DNA of 64,000 nt from Flavipsychrobacter sp. (lineage in GTDB: Bacteria > Bacteroidota > Bacteroidia > Chitinophagales > Chitinophagaceae): assembly GCA_021155965.1 (NCBI GenBank), contig JAJNBJ010000004.1:62001-126000 (forward strand), read 5' to 3'. Position numbers and translations under genes: made by a program. Below, piece after piece: positions 17,520-26,212 of the stretch. How positions within the stretch are numbered: position 1 is the first letter of the stretch; each line of letters opens with the position of its first letter. The notes below the pieces were generated by a model. It saw nothing but the letters and a program-made list of their open reading frames with translations. It did no database searches and was not told the DNA's origin.

Positions 17520-17927
17520 ATGGTAAAATATACTGTGTTTTTATGTTTCCTATTGAAGCCTTTTTTTGTCCTGAGCCAGGAAGAAAATTATCAGATCATT
17601 AGTAAAAGAATTGATAGTATAATACATGCGAAGAAAAAGTACAAGCGAGTAGTCAGAAAAATAGCAGCAATACCAGATTCACTAAAATACTCAGCAGTGA
17701 TGTTTTATGCTTTATTAGATGAAAAAGGACAGCCAATAAAAGACAATAATGGAAAGGATTTAGTAAGAGATGTTTGCAGAAAAGATATAGGATACAGGAA
17801 AGCTGGGGCTCCTAAGGGTGAAATTAATCCCGGTTATCTATACTTTGTGTACTATTCAGTAAAAAGAAACAGGATTGTGCATTTGGGGAAAAAACCGAAC
17901 GCACAATACTTTATGAACTCGAACTGA
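17520..17927 (+). CDS. Secreted hypothetical protein
   Basis: 135 residues with a signal peptide (MVKYTVFLCFLLKPFFVLSQ). The mature part is basic and aromatic, with KKKYKRVVRKIAAIPDSLKYSAVMFYALLDEKG and NPGYLYFVYYS; no domain recognised. The coding sequence is visibly more AT-rich than its neighbours, which may point to recent acquisition. It converges on the next gene with 14 bases between stops. Confidence 0.6.
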   Translation: MVKYTVFLCFLLKPFFVLSQEENYQIISKRIDSIIHAKKKYKRVVRKIAAIPDSLKYSAVMFYALLDEKGQPIKDNNGKDLVRDVCRKDIGYRKAGAPKGEINPGYLYFVYYSVKRNRIVHLGKKPNAQYFMNSN

Positions 17928-17941
17928 TATCGGCTTTTGCG

Positions 17942-19216
17942 CTATGTTTTCCTTGGCTTCTTCTTTGCTGCAGGAAAAAGCACATTATTCAATATAAGAC
18001 GGTAGCCGGGTGAGGAGGGGTGCAGGTTAAGATCTGTTGGCGGATCGTAGATCATGTGCTGGTAATCTTCCGGGTCGTGTCCGCCGTAGAAAGTCCAGGT
18101 GCCCCTGCCAAATTCGCCATGAATGTAGCGGGCTTCGTTCAGCGCATTAAAATCGCCCATCACCAATACGCTCGATTTCAACTGGTCTTTGCGGAAAGCA
18201 GTGGTTTGCCCCATAAATCCTTTTACAGTGGTAGTATGGTTCTGGGTAAGCATGCTGGGCACCGGGTCGAACTTGGCAGAGAAGGTGAACAGGTTAAAGT
18301 AGTCACCCTTCATCATTTCCGGGCGGTGGGCATTGGTATTGTCAATGGTAGAATACTCATATTCCATAGCATTGTTAGAGATACGGAAATCTTTGAATGC
18401 AAAACATTTGGCGTAATCCAGCTTGCTTTGCGCGTTCGGGTCCATGGGGTCGTTGTCAAAAGGTACGTCGCAAATATCTGTACCATCAGCTGCCATAGCT
18501 ATATCATAGCTATCGGTTGCCGAGCACATGGCAAACAGGTAGCCGCCGCCGGCAACAAAATCGCGTATCTTCTTGGCGATAGCCAGCTTCAGCTGCGACA
18601 CCTTTGCAAAGCCGTGTTTGGCAGCCATTGCCTCTGCAGCTTTTTGGTCGTCCTGGTACCATTTAGCCGTCCTGAACTGCGACCAGAATTTGCCGTATTG
18701 CCCTGTGAAATCCTCATGATGCAGGTGCAGCCAGTCATATTTTACCAGGCCATCAGCAAGCGCTTCATCGTCATACACTTTGTCAAACGGTATTTCGGCA
18801 TAAGTAAGCACCATGGTAACTGCATCGTCCCATGGGTCTTTGGTTGATGGGGTGTACACTGCTATTTTAGGCGCTTTCTCCAGCTTAATGAGATCGCCGT
18901 TAAAATCAGGATTAGCTATTTCGTTCAGGATGCCGGTGTATTGCCCATCGCTGATGATCTCGTAATTCACACCGCGCAGCTTGCACAAGCGCACTATGGC
19001 GTCATTGTCATCCATGCAAAAGCTGCCGCCTTTATAATTCAGCAGCCAGTCTACGGTCATTTCTGCTTTCAGGGCGGCATAAGCAACGCCATAGGCTTTC
19101 AGATGTGCCCGTTGCCCATCGGCATCCATAGGGATAAACAGTTTCGTAGCATAGGCTGATGTGCTCAGTATCAGGATAGAGCATATGCACAGCAGCCGGA
19201 ATTTCATATTATTCAT
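17942..19216 (-). CDS. Secreted protein of the group often labelled 'asparagine synthetase B', GATase1-like
   Basis: About 424 residues. Three ATGs lie close together (19228, 19216, 19207); I use 19216 because it and 19207 sit directly before the signal peptide (MKFRLLCICSILILSTSAYA). I recall homologues in Bacteroidota annotated as asparagine synthetase B, but no ATP-pyrophosphatase or N-terminal Cys-amidotransferase motif is present. KIAVYTP, then VYDDEALADGLVKYDWLHLHHEDFTG, then VAGGGYLFAMCSATDSYD look like a class I glutamine-amidotransferase (ThuA-like) fold with a possible nucleophile elbow at the Cys. The inherited name is probably wrong. Confidence 0.7.
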   Translation of the reverse strand: MNNMKFRLLCICSILILSTSAYATKLFIPMDADGQRAHLKAYGVAYAALKAEMTVDWLLNYKGGSFCMDDNDAIVRLCKLRGVNYEIISDGQYTGILNEIANPDFNGDLIKLEKAPKIAVYTPSTKDPWDDAVTMVLTYAEIPFDKVYDDEALADGLVKYDWLHLHHEDFTGQYGKFWSQFRTAKWYQDDQKAAEAMAAKHGFAKVSQLKLAIAKKIRDFVAGGGYLFAMCSATDSYDIAMAADGTDICDVPFDNDPMDPNAQSKLDYAKCFAFKDFRISNNAMEYEYSTIDNTNAHRPEMMKGDYFNLFTFSAKFDPVPSMLTQNHTTTVKGFMGQTTAFRKDQLKSSVLVMGDFNALNEARYIHGEFGRGTWTFYGGHDPEDYQHMIYDPPTDLNLHPSSPGYRLILNNVLFPAAKKKPRKT

Positions 19217-19306
19217 ACTTATAGGCATGTAAGTTACCTATTTTTCAGCTTGCGGGAATTGCAGGGATAGTGAAGGGAAGGTTAAAATGGATTTTTCCTA
19301 TTGTTT

Positions 19307-20203
19307 CTATCGTACAAAAAGGTGTTTATATAAGGGCAATTGGAAATAGGTGCCCAAGTGAAAAAGCCGGTAGTTGTAGTGGTAATTGTATGAGTAGGCT
19401 GTAAGAATGTAAAGTTTCGAACTGCCTACAAAGCCAAATTGTGTAGACATTCCGATATAGATAAACCCATTTTTGTCAACCCCGTTGTGGTTGTAGCGGT
19501 TATAATTGAACACATAGTTCAGGCTCAGCCTCAGATCGTCAAAATATTGAAACGTCCCTGTATAAAAAACACCGTAACTGAAAATGTTGTAGTCTGGGTT
19601 TGCAGTTAAATAATATTGCCCGAAACTGTTTCTATGCAGGTCGTGTTTACTGCCGATACCTTTTATTCCCATGCAAATTTCATACTCATTAGTGGTCTTT
19701 CCGCTGGTTATTACCGGCGTCCACGATGCCTGCCACCGGTACTCAAATTTCTCATACTTCTTGTTATATTCTCTTGGAAAATAATACCCTACCTGGATCT
19801 TTGGCCTGAATTCAGAGCGTGGAATAATTCCCGCTTTCAGCCTGTCATAGTTATTGTCAATGTAGATTCCTTTGTCTGTATTGTAACCATACGACCCGTC
19901 CAAAGGATAATAATTGGCTTTCAGGTTGAATTGAAATCTTTTGTAGTATAATGAATTATAGGACCATACAGACATATTGGCATTGTTTGCGTTTGCTTCC
20001 AGGTCATCATAATAATCATAGGAGTACCCCAGGTTTGAAACGAATAAAAAAACTTTTTTATTGTTTGCGTCAGAGTCGTCGAACAGAAATTTAGGGTCAA
20101 GGAAACGGGTAGGCACAAAATCATTGATCTCGTACAGTAAATTAGGCTGCGCTAAAGAGTGCAATGAAAAAAGCAAAAAAATACCCAGTATAAAAGATCT
20201 CAT
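19307..20203 (-). CDS. Outer-membrane beta-barrel-like protein, unknown
   Basis: 298 residues with a signal peptide (MRSFILGIFLLFSLHSLAQ). The rest is dense in aromatic alternating strands (WSYNSLYYKRFQFNLKANYYPL, KIQVGYYFPREY, YYLTANPDYNIFSYGVFY) and ends in a strand (YFQLPLYKHLFVR), fitting an outer-membrane barrel. No specific family recognised. It overlaps the stop of the upstream gene by 4 bases, so it is the third gene of a three-gene operon read from 21640 leftwards. Confidence 0.65.
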   Translation of the reverse strand: MRSFILGIFLLFSLHSLAQPNLLYEINDFVPTRFLDPKFLFDDSDANNKKVFLFVSNLGYSYDYYDDLEANANNANMSVWSYNSLYYKRFQFNLKANYYPLDGSYGYNTDKGIYIDNNYDRLKAGIIPRSEFRPKIQVGYYFPREYNKKYEKFEYRWQASWTPVITSGKTTNEYEICMGIKGIGSKHDLHRNSFGQYYLTANPDYNIFSYGVFYTGTFQYFDDLRLSLNYVFNYNRYNHNGVDKNGFIYIGMSTQFGFVGSSKLYILTAYSYNYHYNYRLFHLGTYFQLPLYKHLFVR

Positions 20204-20922
20204 TTTTCAGACAATTCAAGATGATAACTTATTTTGTGCAACTGCCTTGTGGGAATATCTATGTTTTCAACGGCCTCTTTTTCTCGCAGGGTATTGAGTA
20301 TGATCTTGCGAACTTCTCTTTCATCCAGCGTTTCCGCGTATTTGTTCTCGTCAATATGTTTTGAGACCTTATATTCGTGTTTAAACGGATAGCCATCCCT
20401 TTTTGAGCCAAAATTTGTTTCAATGATAAAAACATATTTTTTCTTCACAGTATCGCATTTCACCTTTATGCCTTTTTTTTCAGGATAGCTGTTATCAACA
20501 GTATTTTTTACAGTAAAACTATTGGGAATATCGCAGTCGACCTTTAATTCGTACAAAAAGGAAAATTCATATACAGCTTCTTTGGTATTGGCAAGGTAGC
20601 GCGGCTTAACACTTGAGTTGTCGATCTGAAATTTGCCGCAATCGGTGATCCTGACCGATTTTATTTCATCATAAAACGGGGGCGCAGATTCTGTACACTC
20701 ATAAAATGTTTTATTGGCAGCAGTAACTTTGAATACAACAGGGGGCTGCCCGTTAATGCTTGCTTCAATAAATTGTGGCATGGCTGCGCCATCGCAGTTA
20801 TGTATGTGCAGGAAGAGCTTGTTTATGGGCTGTTTTTTATCTTTATCAGGCTCTGCATTTAATGTACAAAATGGAAAAGCCAGGAAAATGAGAAACAGCC
20901 AGCTTTTTTTATAGCTTATCAT
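20200..20922 (-). CDS. Secreted hypothetical protein
   Basis: 240 residues with a signal peptide (MISYKKSWLFLIFLAFPFCTLNA). The mature protein has two pairs of cysteines (HNCDG and YECTE early, then DCGKF and DCDIP) and short beta strands. No family recognised. Its first 14 bases overlap the upstream membrane-protein gene and its last 4 overlap the downstream barrel gene, so it is translationally coupled to both. Together they look like a small envelope module. Confidence 0.65.
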   Translation of the reverse strand: MISYKKSWLFLIFLAFPFCTLNAEPDKDKKQPINKLFLHIHNCDGAAMPQFIEASINGQPPVVFKVTAANKTFYECTESAPPFYDEIKSVRITDCGKFQIDNSSVKPRYLANTKEAVYEFSFLYELKVDCDIPNSFTVKNTVDNSYPEKKGIKVKCDTVKKKYVFIIETNFGSKRDGYPFKHEYKVSKHIDENKYAETLDEREVRKIILNTLREKEAVENIDIPTRQLHKISYHLELSEK

Positions 20923-21640
20923 AGATCGAAAGTATAAAAGTTATTAAAGTGCCTATAGCCGCCACCAGGGCAGCTATTTTTTGCAAATACTCCTGCAAGT
21001 TTTGCCCGTGTTTTGACCAGTTTACCCAATACTTGATAAATGCAGTGGGTGACAGTAATTCAACTAATGGACCTCTTGTATACCGCAGATATGAAGCAAC
21101 ACCCGCTGCCGCAGATAATGCGATATTTATCATTGAAAGCTGTATTAAAGAGGAAATAAAATACCTGCTCGCATAGTTATCGAAAAGTAATTCATGATAT
21201 ATAATGTACATTAGTGCATATGGCGCCAAAGTATAGACCAGTAATATGAGAAGATTTGGGTTTTTGGATAGTTTTATAATATACCACGTCACGATAAGAT
21301 TAACTGGTACTGCCACTATCTGAAAAGCATAGATATGGATGTTTTTAGGTAAAAAACTTGTATTCAGGCTGTCCGGCCACAACATGAATATTATTGAAAG
21401 AATAGCAATTATTAAAGCTACATATACAAATAGCAGGAAACTAAAGGAAAACTGAACGTTTTTTTGCTGACCTGGCAGAGGCAGCGCTGTCTCTGCGGGG
21501 GCACTTGCCGGCACTTTGTGTTTTAAGGCGTCTATCTCCTTCATCAGCGAGAGTACTAGTGCCACATCTCTCTGGCAGTATTTACATACAGTTGCCTTTT
21601 CATTAATTTCACTGATGCAATATGGGCAAGTAGTTGCCAT
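20909..21640 (-). CDS. Zinc-ribbon membrane protein
   Basis: 243 residues. The N-terminus is a compact zinc ribbon with two CxxC pairs (TTCPYCISEINEKATVCKYC), followed by a short helix and at least four membrane spans (for example VQFSFSFLLFVYVALIIAIL, IYAFQIVAVPVNLIVTWYII and LLILLVYTLAPYALMYIIY), ending in a fifth hydrophobic segment. Zinc-ribbon plus multi-span proteins of this sort are common and uncharacterised. First gene of the operon 21640-19307. Confidence 0.65.
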   Translation of the reverse strand: MATTCPYCISEINEKATVCKYCQRDVALVLSLMKEIDALKHKVPASAPAETALPLPGQQKNVQFSFSFLLFVYVALIIAILSIIFMLWPDSLNTSFLPKNIHIYAFQIVAVPVNLIVTWYIIKLSKNPNLLILLVYTLAPYALMYIIYHELLFDNYASRYFISSLIQLSMINIALSAAAGVASYLRYTRGPLVELLSPTAFIKYWVNWSKHGQNLQEYLQKIAALVAAIGTLITFILSIYDKL

Positions 21641-21770
21641 AAATGTGCTTATGGAGTATAGTTATTTTAATATTGCAATGTACAAACAAATATTTTGTAA
21701 TTTATACCGTTAAAAAGCGGTATTTTTTGAAGTTCAATGCTATCTTATAAAAAAGTAAGCAATAAATCGT

Positions 21771-22271
21771 ATGGATACGGGAATAATAAATAAAATAGTT
21801 TCATTTATTAATGGAATAGGTATCGATTGCCGGGAGGGGGCGATATCGGCAACTACTTTCCTCCCCGGCATTGAAATACAGAATGGCAGTATTGTTTATG
21901 ATGTTCAGCTTATGAAATATCCAGGCGATCTGCTGCACGAGGCAGGACATTTGGCTGTTTTGTTGCCTGCAGACAGGCACAAAGTATTCGGCGATAACCC
22001 CACCGGCGACATCTGTGCGCCAGCTGCAGAGATGGCTGCAATTGCATGGTCGTGGGCTGCGTTGCAGCATGTGCAAATACCTCCGCATACGGTTTTTCAT
22101 GAGCATGGCTATAAAGGTGGTTCACAAAGCATCATTGATAATTTCAGTGAAGGAAAATATATAGCGGTGCCCATGCTGCAATGGCTGGGCATGACCACCG
22201 AACCCAAACATGAGGTGCCGGCAGATGAATATACCTACCCGAAGATGAAACATTGGTTAAGGGGTAAATAA
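21771..22271 (+). CDS. HExxH-containing small protein, possible metalloenzyme
   Basis: 166 residues, no signal peptide. The segment LLHEAGHLAV (His56-Glu57-Ala-Gly-His60) is a classic zinc-binding HExxH motif, and PAAEMAAIAW supplies a possible third ligand, Glu87, 27 residues on. Spacing of this sort occurs in gluzincin-like metalloproteases and in 'HEAGH' immunity or regulatory proteases. I do not recognise a named family. It is encoded 47 bases before a 2OG-Fe(II) oxygenase gene, and the two may be co-transcribed. Confidence 0.62.
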   Translation: MDTGIINKIVSFINGIGIDCREGAISATTFLPGIEIQNGSIVYDVQLMKYPGDLLHEAGHLAVLLPADRHKVFGDNPTGDICAPAAEMAAIAWSWAALQHVQIPPHTVFHEHGYKGGSQSIIDNFSEGKYIAVPMLQWLGMTTEPKHEVPADEYTYPKMKHWLRGK

Positions 22272-22318
22272 ATGGCCGAATGTAATTAATAAGCCTACCT
22301 TACACCCTCAACCCTGCT

Positions 22319-22912
22319 ATGAAGGAGAAATTTGAGGAGATCGTAGAAAGTTTTATTGAAAATAAAGTAGGTATTTCGGAATTCTTCCTGGCAGCACAGT
22401 TGGCTGTATTACTGAAGGAACATATTCAACGTCTGCAGGAAGATGGATCAATGACTGGTGCGGGTATAGGCAATGATGATATTCAACAACATGACCGGCG
22501 GATCAGAACTGATAAGATACACTGGCTTGATAAAAAGAACAAGCATGTGGAAGAGCTTGGTTTCCTGGAATATATAGAAGATTTTATTGATTACCTGAAT
22601 AAGACGTGCTATACCGGCATCAATGCCTATGAATTCCATTATGCCATGTATGAAGAAGGGAGCTTTTATAAACGCCATAAAGACCAATTCAGGAATAATG
22701 ACGACCGTAAATATTCACTTATCAGCTATTTGAACGATGATTGGATCGAGGCCGATGGCGGTCAGCTCTGGGTCTATCAAAATGATGAAACGCAAAAGAT
22801 CTTACCAACCAGCCGCAAAGCAGTATTTTTTGAAAGCAGTGAACTGGAGCATGAAGTGACCATGGCCATGCGGCCACGCATGAGTATAACCGGCTGGCTG
22901 AAACGTGTGTAA
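22319..22912 (+). CDS. 2OG-Fe(II) oxygenase (prolyl 4-hydroxylase-like)
   Basis: 197 residues. The double-stranded beta-helix iron site is complete: His120-x-Asp122 in YKRHKDQF and His178 in ELEHEV. Arg187 (RPRMSITGW) is placed to bind 2-oxoglutarate. Flanking strands YSLISYLND, GGQLWVY and RKAVFFESS are those of the prolyl 4-hydroxylase/PKHD-type group. It probably hydroxylates a protein or small molecule; the substrate is unknown. Encoded between the HExxH protein and an aminotransferase. Confidence 0.88.
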   Translation: MKEKFEEIVESFIENKVGISEFFLAAQLAVLLKEHIQRLQEDGSMTGAGIGNDDIQQHDRRIRTDKIHWLDKKNKHVEELGFLEYIEDFIDYLNKTCYTGINAYEFHYAMYEEGSFYKRHKDQFRNNDDRKYSLISYLNDDWIEADGGQLWVYQNDETQKILPTSRKAVFFESSELEHEVTMAMRPRMSITGWLKRV

Positions 22913-22966
22913 TGCCGGATTGTAGAAAATAATAAAAGTTCTTATCTTTCTGTTCAAATAAGGGGT

Positions 22967-24226
22967 ATGAGCACACTTAGTCAACTGGCGGAATCACTGA
23001 TCGGGTCTGAAATTGTGAAACTGGGCAACGAGATCAGCAGGCGTGTGCGCGAAGGTGAGAAGATATACAACTACACCATAGGTGATTTTGACCCGGATAT
23101 TTTCCCCATACCACCACAACTGGAAGACGAGATCATCAAATGCTACCAGGAACGGTTCACTAATTATCCTCCTGCAGACGGATTGGCGGAGCTGCGAAGT
23201 GCGGTAGCTGCATTTGTGCAGGAGCATGAAGGTATTCATTATACGCCTTCTGAGGTGCAGATAGCTTGTGGCGGCCGGCCACTTATTTATGCACTGTTCA
23301 AAACTATAGTTGACAGGGACGATAAAGTGATCTATGCTGTGCCCTCATGGAACAACAACCATTATACGGCAATGAACCACGGGCATCATTGCACCATAGA
23401 TGCATACCCGGAGAATGACTTCATGCCTACGGTAGATGACATCAGGGCACACATCACCGGGGCTGTGCTGCTGTGCCTGTGCACACCGCAAAACCCGACA
23501 GGCACAACTATGTCGAAAGAGACATTGGAAGGTATCTGTGATATGATACTGGAGGAGAACAACAGGCGGCGGGGAAAGGAAAAAAAGCTCTACCTGATGT
23601 TTGACCAGATGTATGCGTTGCTGACCTATGGGGGTGTTAAACATTATAATCCTGTGGCGCTGCGCCCTGCAATGAAAGACTATACGATCTTTATAGATGG
23701 CATCTCCAAATCATTTGCGGCAACGGGCGTAAGGGTGGGCTGGTCTTATGGGCCTGCGCATGTGCTGGGGAAAATGAGGGCATTGCTGAGCCATATGGGT
23801 GCATGGGCGCCGATGGCAGAGCAAAAAGCAACAGCGAACTTTTTAGCGCAAAAAGAAGTAATAGCAAAATATTTTGACCACTTCAGAAGCGAGCTGCATG
23901 AACGGCTGGTAACATTATATAATGGGTTCACGGCTATGAAGGCAAAGGGCCTGCCCATAGACTGCATTGCACCGCAGGCAGCCCTGTACCTTACCATCAA
24001 GTTGGATATTGTGGGTAAGCATTATGAAGACGGCAATCTGCTGCACGACCAGAAAGAAGCCACAGAATACATACTCAACAAGGCCCGGCTGGCCATTGTC
24101 CCGTTCTACGCTTTTGGCGCCAGCAAACATTCGCCATGGTACAGGGTAAGCGTGGGCACCTGCAATAAAGCAGAGATACCGGAAATGCTTGCGCTGCTCG
24201 AGCATGCGCTTGAAGAACTTGTTTAA
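22967..24226 (+). CDS. PLP-dependent class I/II aminotransferase
   Basis: 419 residues. The fold type I motifs are in order: YPPADGLAELRSAVA (N-terminal), IACGGRPLIYALFKT (cofactor phosphate region), CTPQNPTGTTM (Asn of the NPTG motif), MFDQMYALLTYGG (Asp pairing with the pyridine N), and DGISKSFAATGVRVGW containing the Schiff-base lysine. Aspartate/tyrosine-aminotransferase-like proteins of this length usually act on amino acids; the exact substrate is open. C-terminal RVSVGTCNKAEI carries the substrate-carboxylate arginine. Confidence 0.93.
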   Translation: MSTLSQLAESLIGSEIVKLGNEISRRVREGEKIYNYTIGDFDPDIFPIPPQLEDEIIKCYQERFTNYPPADGLAELRSAVAAFVQEHEGIHYTPSEVQIACGGRPLIYALFKTIVDRDDKVIYAVPSWNNNHYTAMNHGHHCTIDAYPENDFMPTVDDIRAHITGAVLLCLCTPQNPTGTTMSKETLEGICDMILEENNRRRGKEKKLYLMFDQMYALLTYGGVKHYNPVALRPAMKDYTIFIDGISKSFAATGVRVGWSYGPAHVLGKMRALLSHMGAWAPMAEQKATANFLAQKEVIAKYFDHFRSELHERLVTLYNGFTAMKAKGLPIDCIAPQAALYLTIKLDIVGKHYEDGNLLHDQKEATEYILNKARLAIVPFYAFGASKHSPWYRVSVGTCNKAEIPEMLALLEHALEELV

Positions 24227-24284
24227 GATTTTCTTTACACTTCCTGCCGTAAATTTGGTTTATCATTAAAAAGTTGGGATCTGG

Positions 24285-24962
24285 ATGAAACTATTATCTT
24301 TTACTCTATTATTTATTTGTGGTTTTTATTGCTCCTTCGCACAAACACCCGGCATACACAGCCAGTTCAAGAACGACCTAAGGCGGCAAAAGCTGAAGGG
24401 CAAAGTGGTATCGGTTACTGAACTCGAATACAACGCAACCGGCGACAGCCTGAAACTGAAAGCCGTTACCAAATACAACGACAAAGGCAACATGAGCGAA
24501 TTCTTCACTTACTCACCGGATGGAGCTGTTTTGTCGAAAACTACTTTTGCCTATAACGATAGTGACAAGATAACCGAGGAACTGCGGTACAAAGCAGATG
24601 GCAGACTGAATGTAAAGACCACCTATAAATATGATGACCGGGGCAACAAGATTGAGGAATATAACTATGATGCATCCGGCACTATGTTCATGAAGGTGCT
24701 TAATAAGTACGATGGCAAAGGCAACCGCCTCGTGAAAGATAGCCACAATATGTTTGGCGCATTGTTCCTGAAGTGTAATTCAAAGTACGATGAGCATGGA
24801 AATGAAATAAGCACTAAGGAATACGACTCTCACAAAAGCCTGCAGTTTGCCACTACTTACGATTACGACAACAATGACAAACAGGGCAACTGGCAGCGGC
24901 GTACCACCTATAAAAACGATAAGCCCTTTTCTGTTACAACCAGGGAAATATCTTATCAATAG
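24285..24962 (+). CDS. Secreted protein with YD-like repeats
   Basis: 225 residues with a signal peptide (MKLLSFTLLFICGFYCSFAQ). The mature part is built of about six short repeats of the pattern KYDDRGNKIEEYNYDASG / KYDGKGNRL / KYDEHGNEI, close to YD/RHS-like units that form beta hairpins. It is too short for a toxin-delivering RHS shell. Such small repeat proteins are frequent in Bacteroidota surface proteomes. Function unknown. Confidence 0.72.
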   Translation: MKLLSFTLLFICGFYCSFAQTPGIHSQFKNDLRRQKLKGKVVSVTELEYNATGDSLKLKAVTKYNDKGNMSEFFTYSPDGAVLSKTTFAYNDSDKITEELRYKADGRLNVKTTYKYDDRGNKIEEYNYDASGTMFMKVLNKYDGKGNRLVKDSHNMFGALFLKCNSKYDEHGNEISTKEYDSHKSLQFATTYDYDNNDKQGNWQRRTTYKNDKPFSVTTREISYQ

Positions 24963-25084
24963 CTTATTGGTTTACAATGACTTATAGTTGCTGACACGAT
25001 ATTTTAAGATTTTATTAAGCTGCTGGCATAGTTCTTTTTCATAAATGTTTGTAAAAATTCTGATGAAAACTAAAGAACATTGCG

Positions 25085-26092
25085 ATGAAAAGGGGATATG
25101 TGGTTGGAGCGTTGGTGGTGTTAACGATGATTATAGCAGTAGATCTTTTTTACATTAACCTGGATACAAAAGCTCCTGATCTTCAGAATACTGCTACGGC
25201 AGGCATAATAGGTGAAATTCCGGAACCGGCTGTGGATAATGCGCCTGCCAGCCCGGTAGCAGATACTTCCTTTCTGCCTGAGACTGTGCATACTGAGAAT
25301 GCATTTACCGGCTGGAAGAGCTGCAAGCCTAAGCACAGGCAAAAGCACATTACCCGGACCACCAAACGCATTATATGGCATACTCCTCCCAAAGATGAAG
25401 GAATTCACTGGGCAAGCACTATTCAGCGGGACGCAGCGCCGGTAACTTTTGTGCGCGATTATTATGGATATAATGCGAATAAGTTAGCAACTGAACCAAA
25501 GATCGTTGTGCGCGAACGCAATATACTGTTCGGCCCCGAAATTGGTTTTAACTGGAATAGTTTTTACCACAATGCCACTTCCAATATAAAAACCGGGTAT
25601 GTGCATGCGGGCATAGCAATAAACGTAAGGATCAGTGATCACCTGGCATTGCAACCTGCTCTGCGCTATATTGTTAAAGGCAACAGGGTGGATGCTGATA
25701 TTGATGCTGACATAAAAGAAAAGGTAAACCTGCATTATATATCCCTGCCTGCAAACCTTGTATACAAAACCGGCAAGCCGGGTAATATGCGGTTGCTACT
25801 GGGTACAGGCCCGTATCTTGCTTACCTGGCTGGTACACGGCATTTTTATTCAGCACCGGCTTACCTGGATGTCCTCAACCCTCCCCGGCCTTATAATACA
25901 CGGTATTTCCGCGAAATAGACTGGGGCATAAACAGTTTTATAGGTTTGGAAAGCCCTATGGGTGTTTATGTGAAAGCGGGTGTTGAATATGGATTAAGAG
26001 ATATTTACCGTAACCCTGTAAATGGCGCAACTTCCGATCGCAACTACAACCTGCTGTTCTCAGTAGGGTACTTGGTCGGGGGTACGAGGTGA
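25085..26092 (+). CDS. Membrane-anchored protein with C-terminal outer-membrane barrel domain
   Basis: 335 residues. Residues ~5-25 form one hydrophobic segment (YVVGALVVLTMIIAVDLFYI) serving as signal or anchor. A low-complexity acidic/proline stretch follows, then a basic patch (KPKHRQKHITRTTKRI). From about residue 145 the sequence has typical Bacteroidota outer-membrane barrel features (GPEIGFNWNSFYHNA, LALQPALRYIVKGNRV, LLLGTGPYLAYLAG, VKAGVEYGLRDIYR). The terminator at 26119 closes the unit. Confidence 0.68.
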   Translation: MKRGYVVGALVVLTMIIAVDLFYINLDTKAPDLQNTATAGIIGEIPEPAVDNAPASPVADTSFLPETVHTENAFTGWKSCKPKHRQKHITRTTKRIIWHTPPKDEGIHWASTIQRDAAPVTFVRDYYGYNANKLATEPKIVVRERNILFGPEIGFNWNSFYHNATSNIKTGYVHAGIAINVRISDHLALQPALRYIVKGNRVDADIDADIKEKVNLHYISLPANLVYKTGKPGNMRLLLGTGPYLAYLAGTRHFYSAPAYLDVLNPPRPYNTRYFREIDWGINSFIGLESPMGVYVKAGVEYGLRDIYRNPVNGATSDRNYNLLFSVGYLVGGTR

Positions 26093-26118
26093 TATAGTTT
26101 GTTTTTTGATTGTTTGGG

Positions 26119-26149
26119 TGAGCAGCTTAGTAATGGGCTGCTCATTTTT
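26119..26149 (+). terminator. Intrinsic terminator
   Basis: Stem TGAGCAGC/GCTGCTCA with a 10-nt loop at 26119-26144, followed by five T. Confidence 0.85.
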
Positions 26150-26212
26150 GCAGGCATTAGCCAATAACCTACTTTAGTTTATCTTCGCCATGCTTTTGAA
26201 AAACAGCACGTC

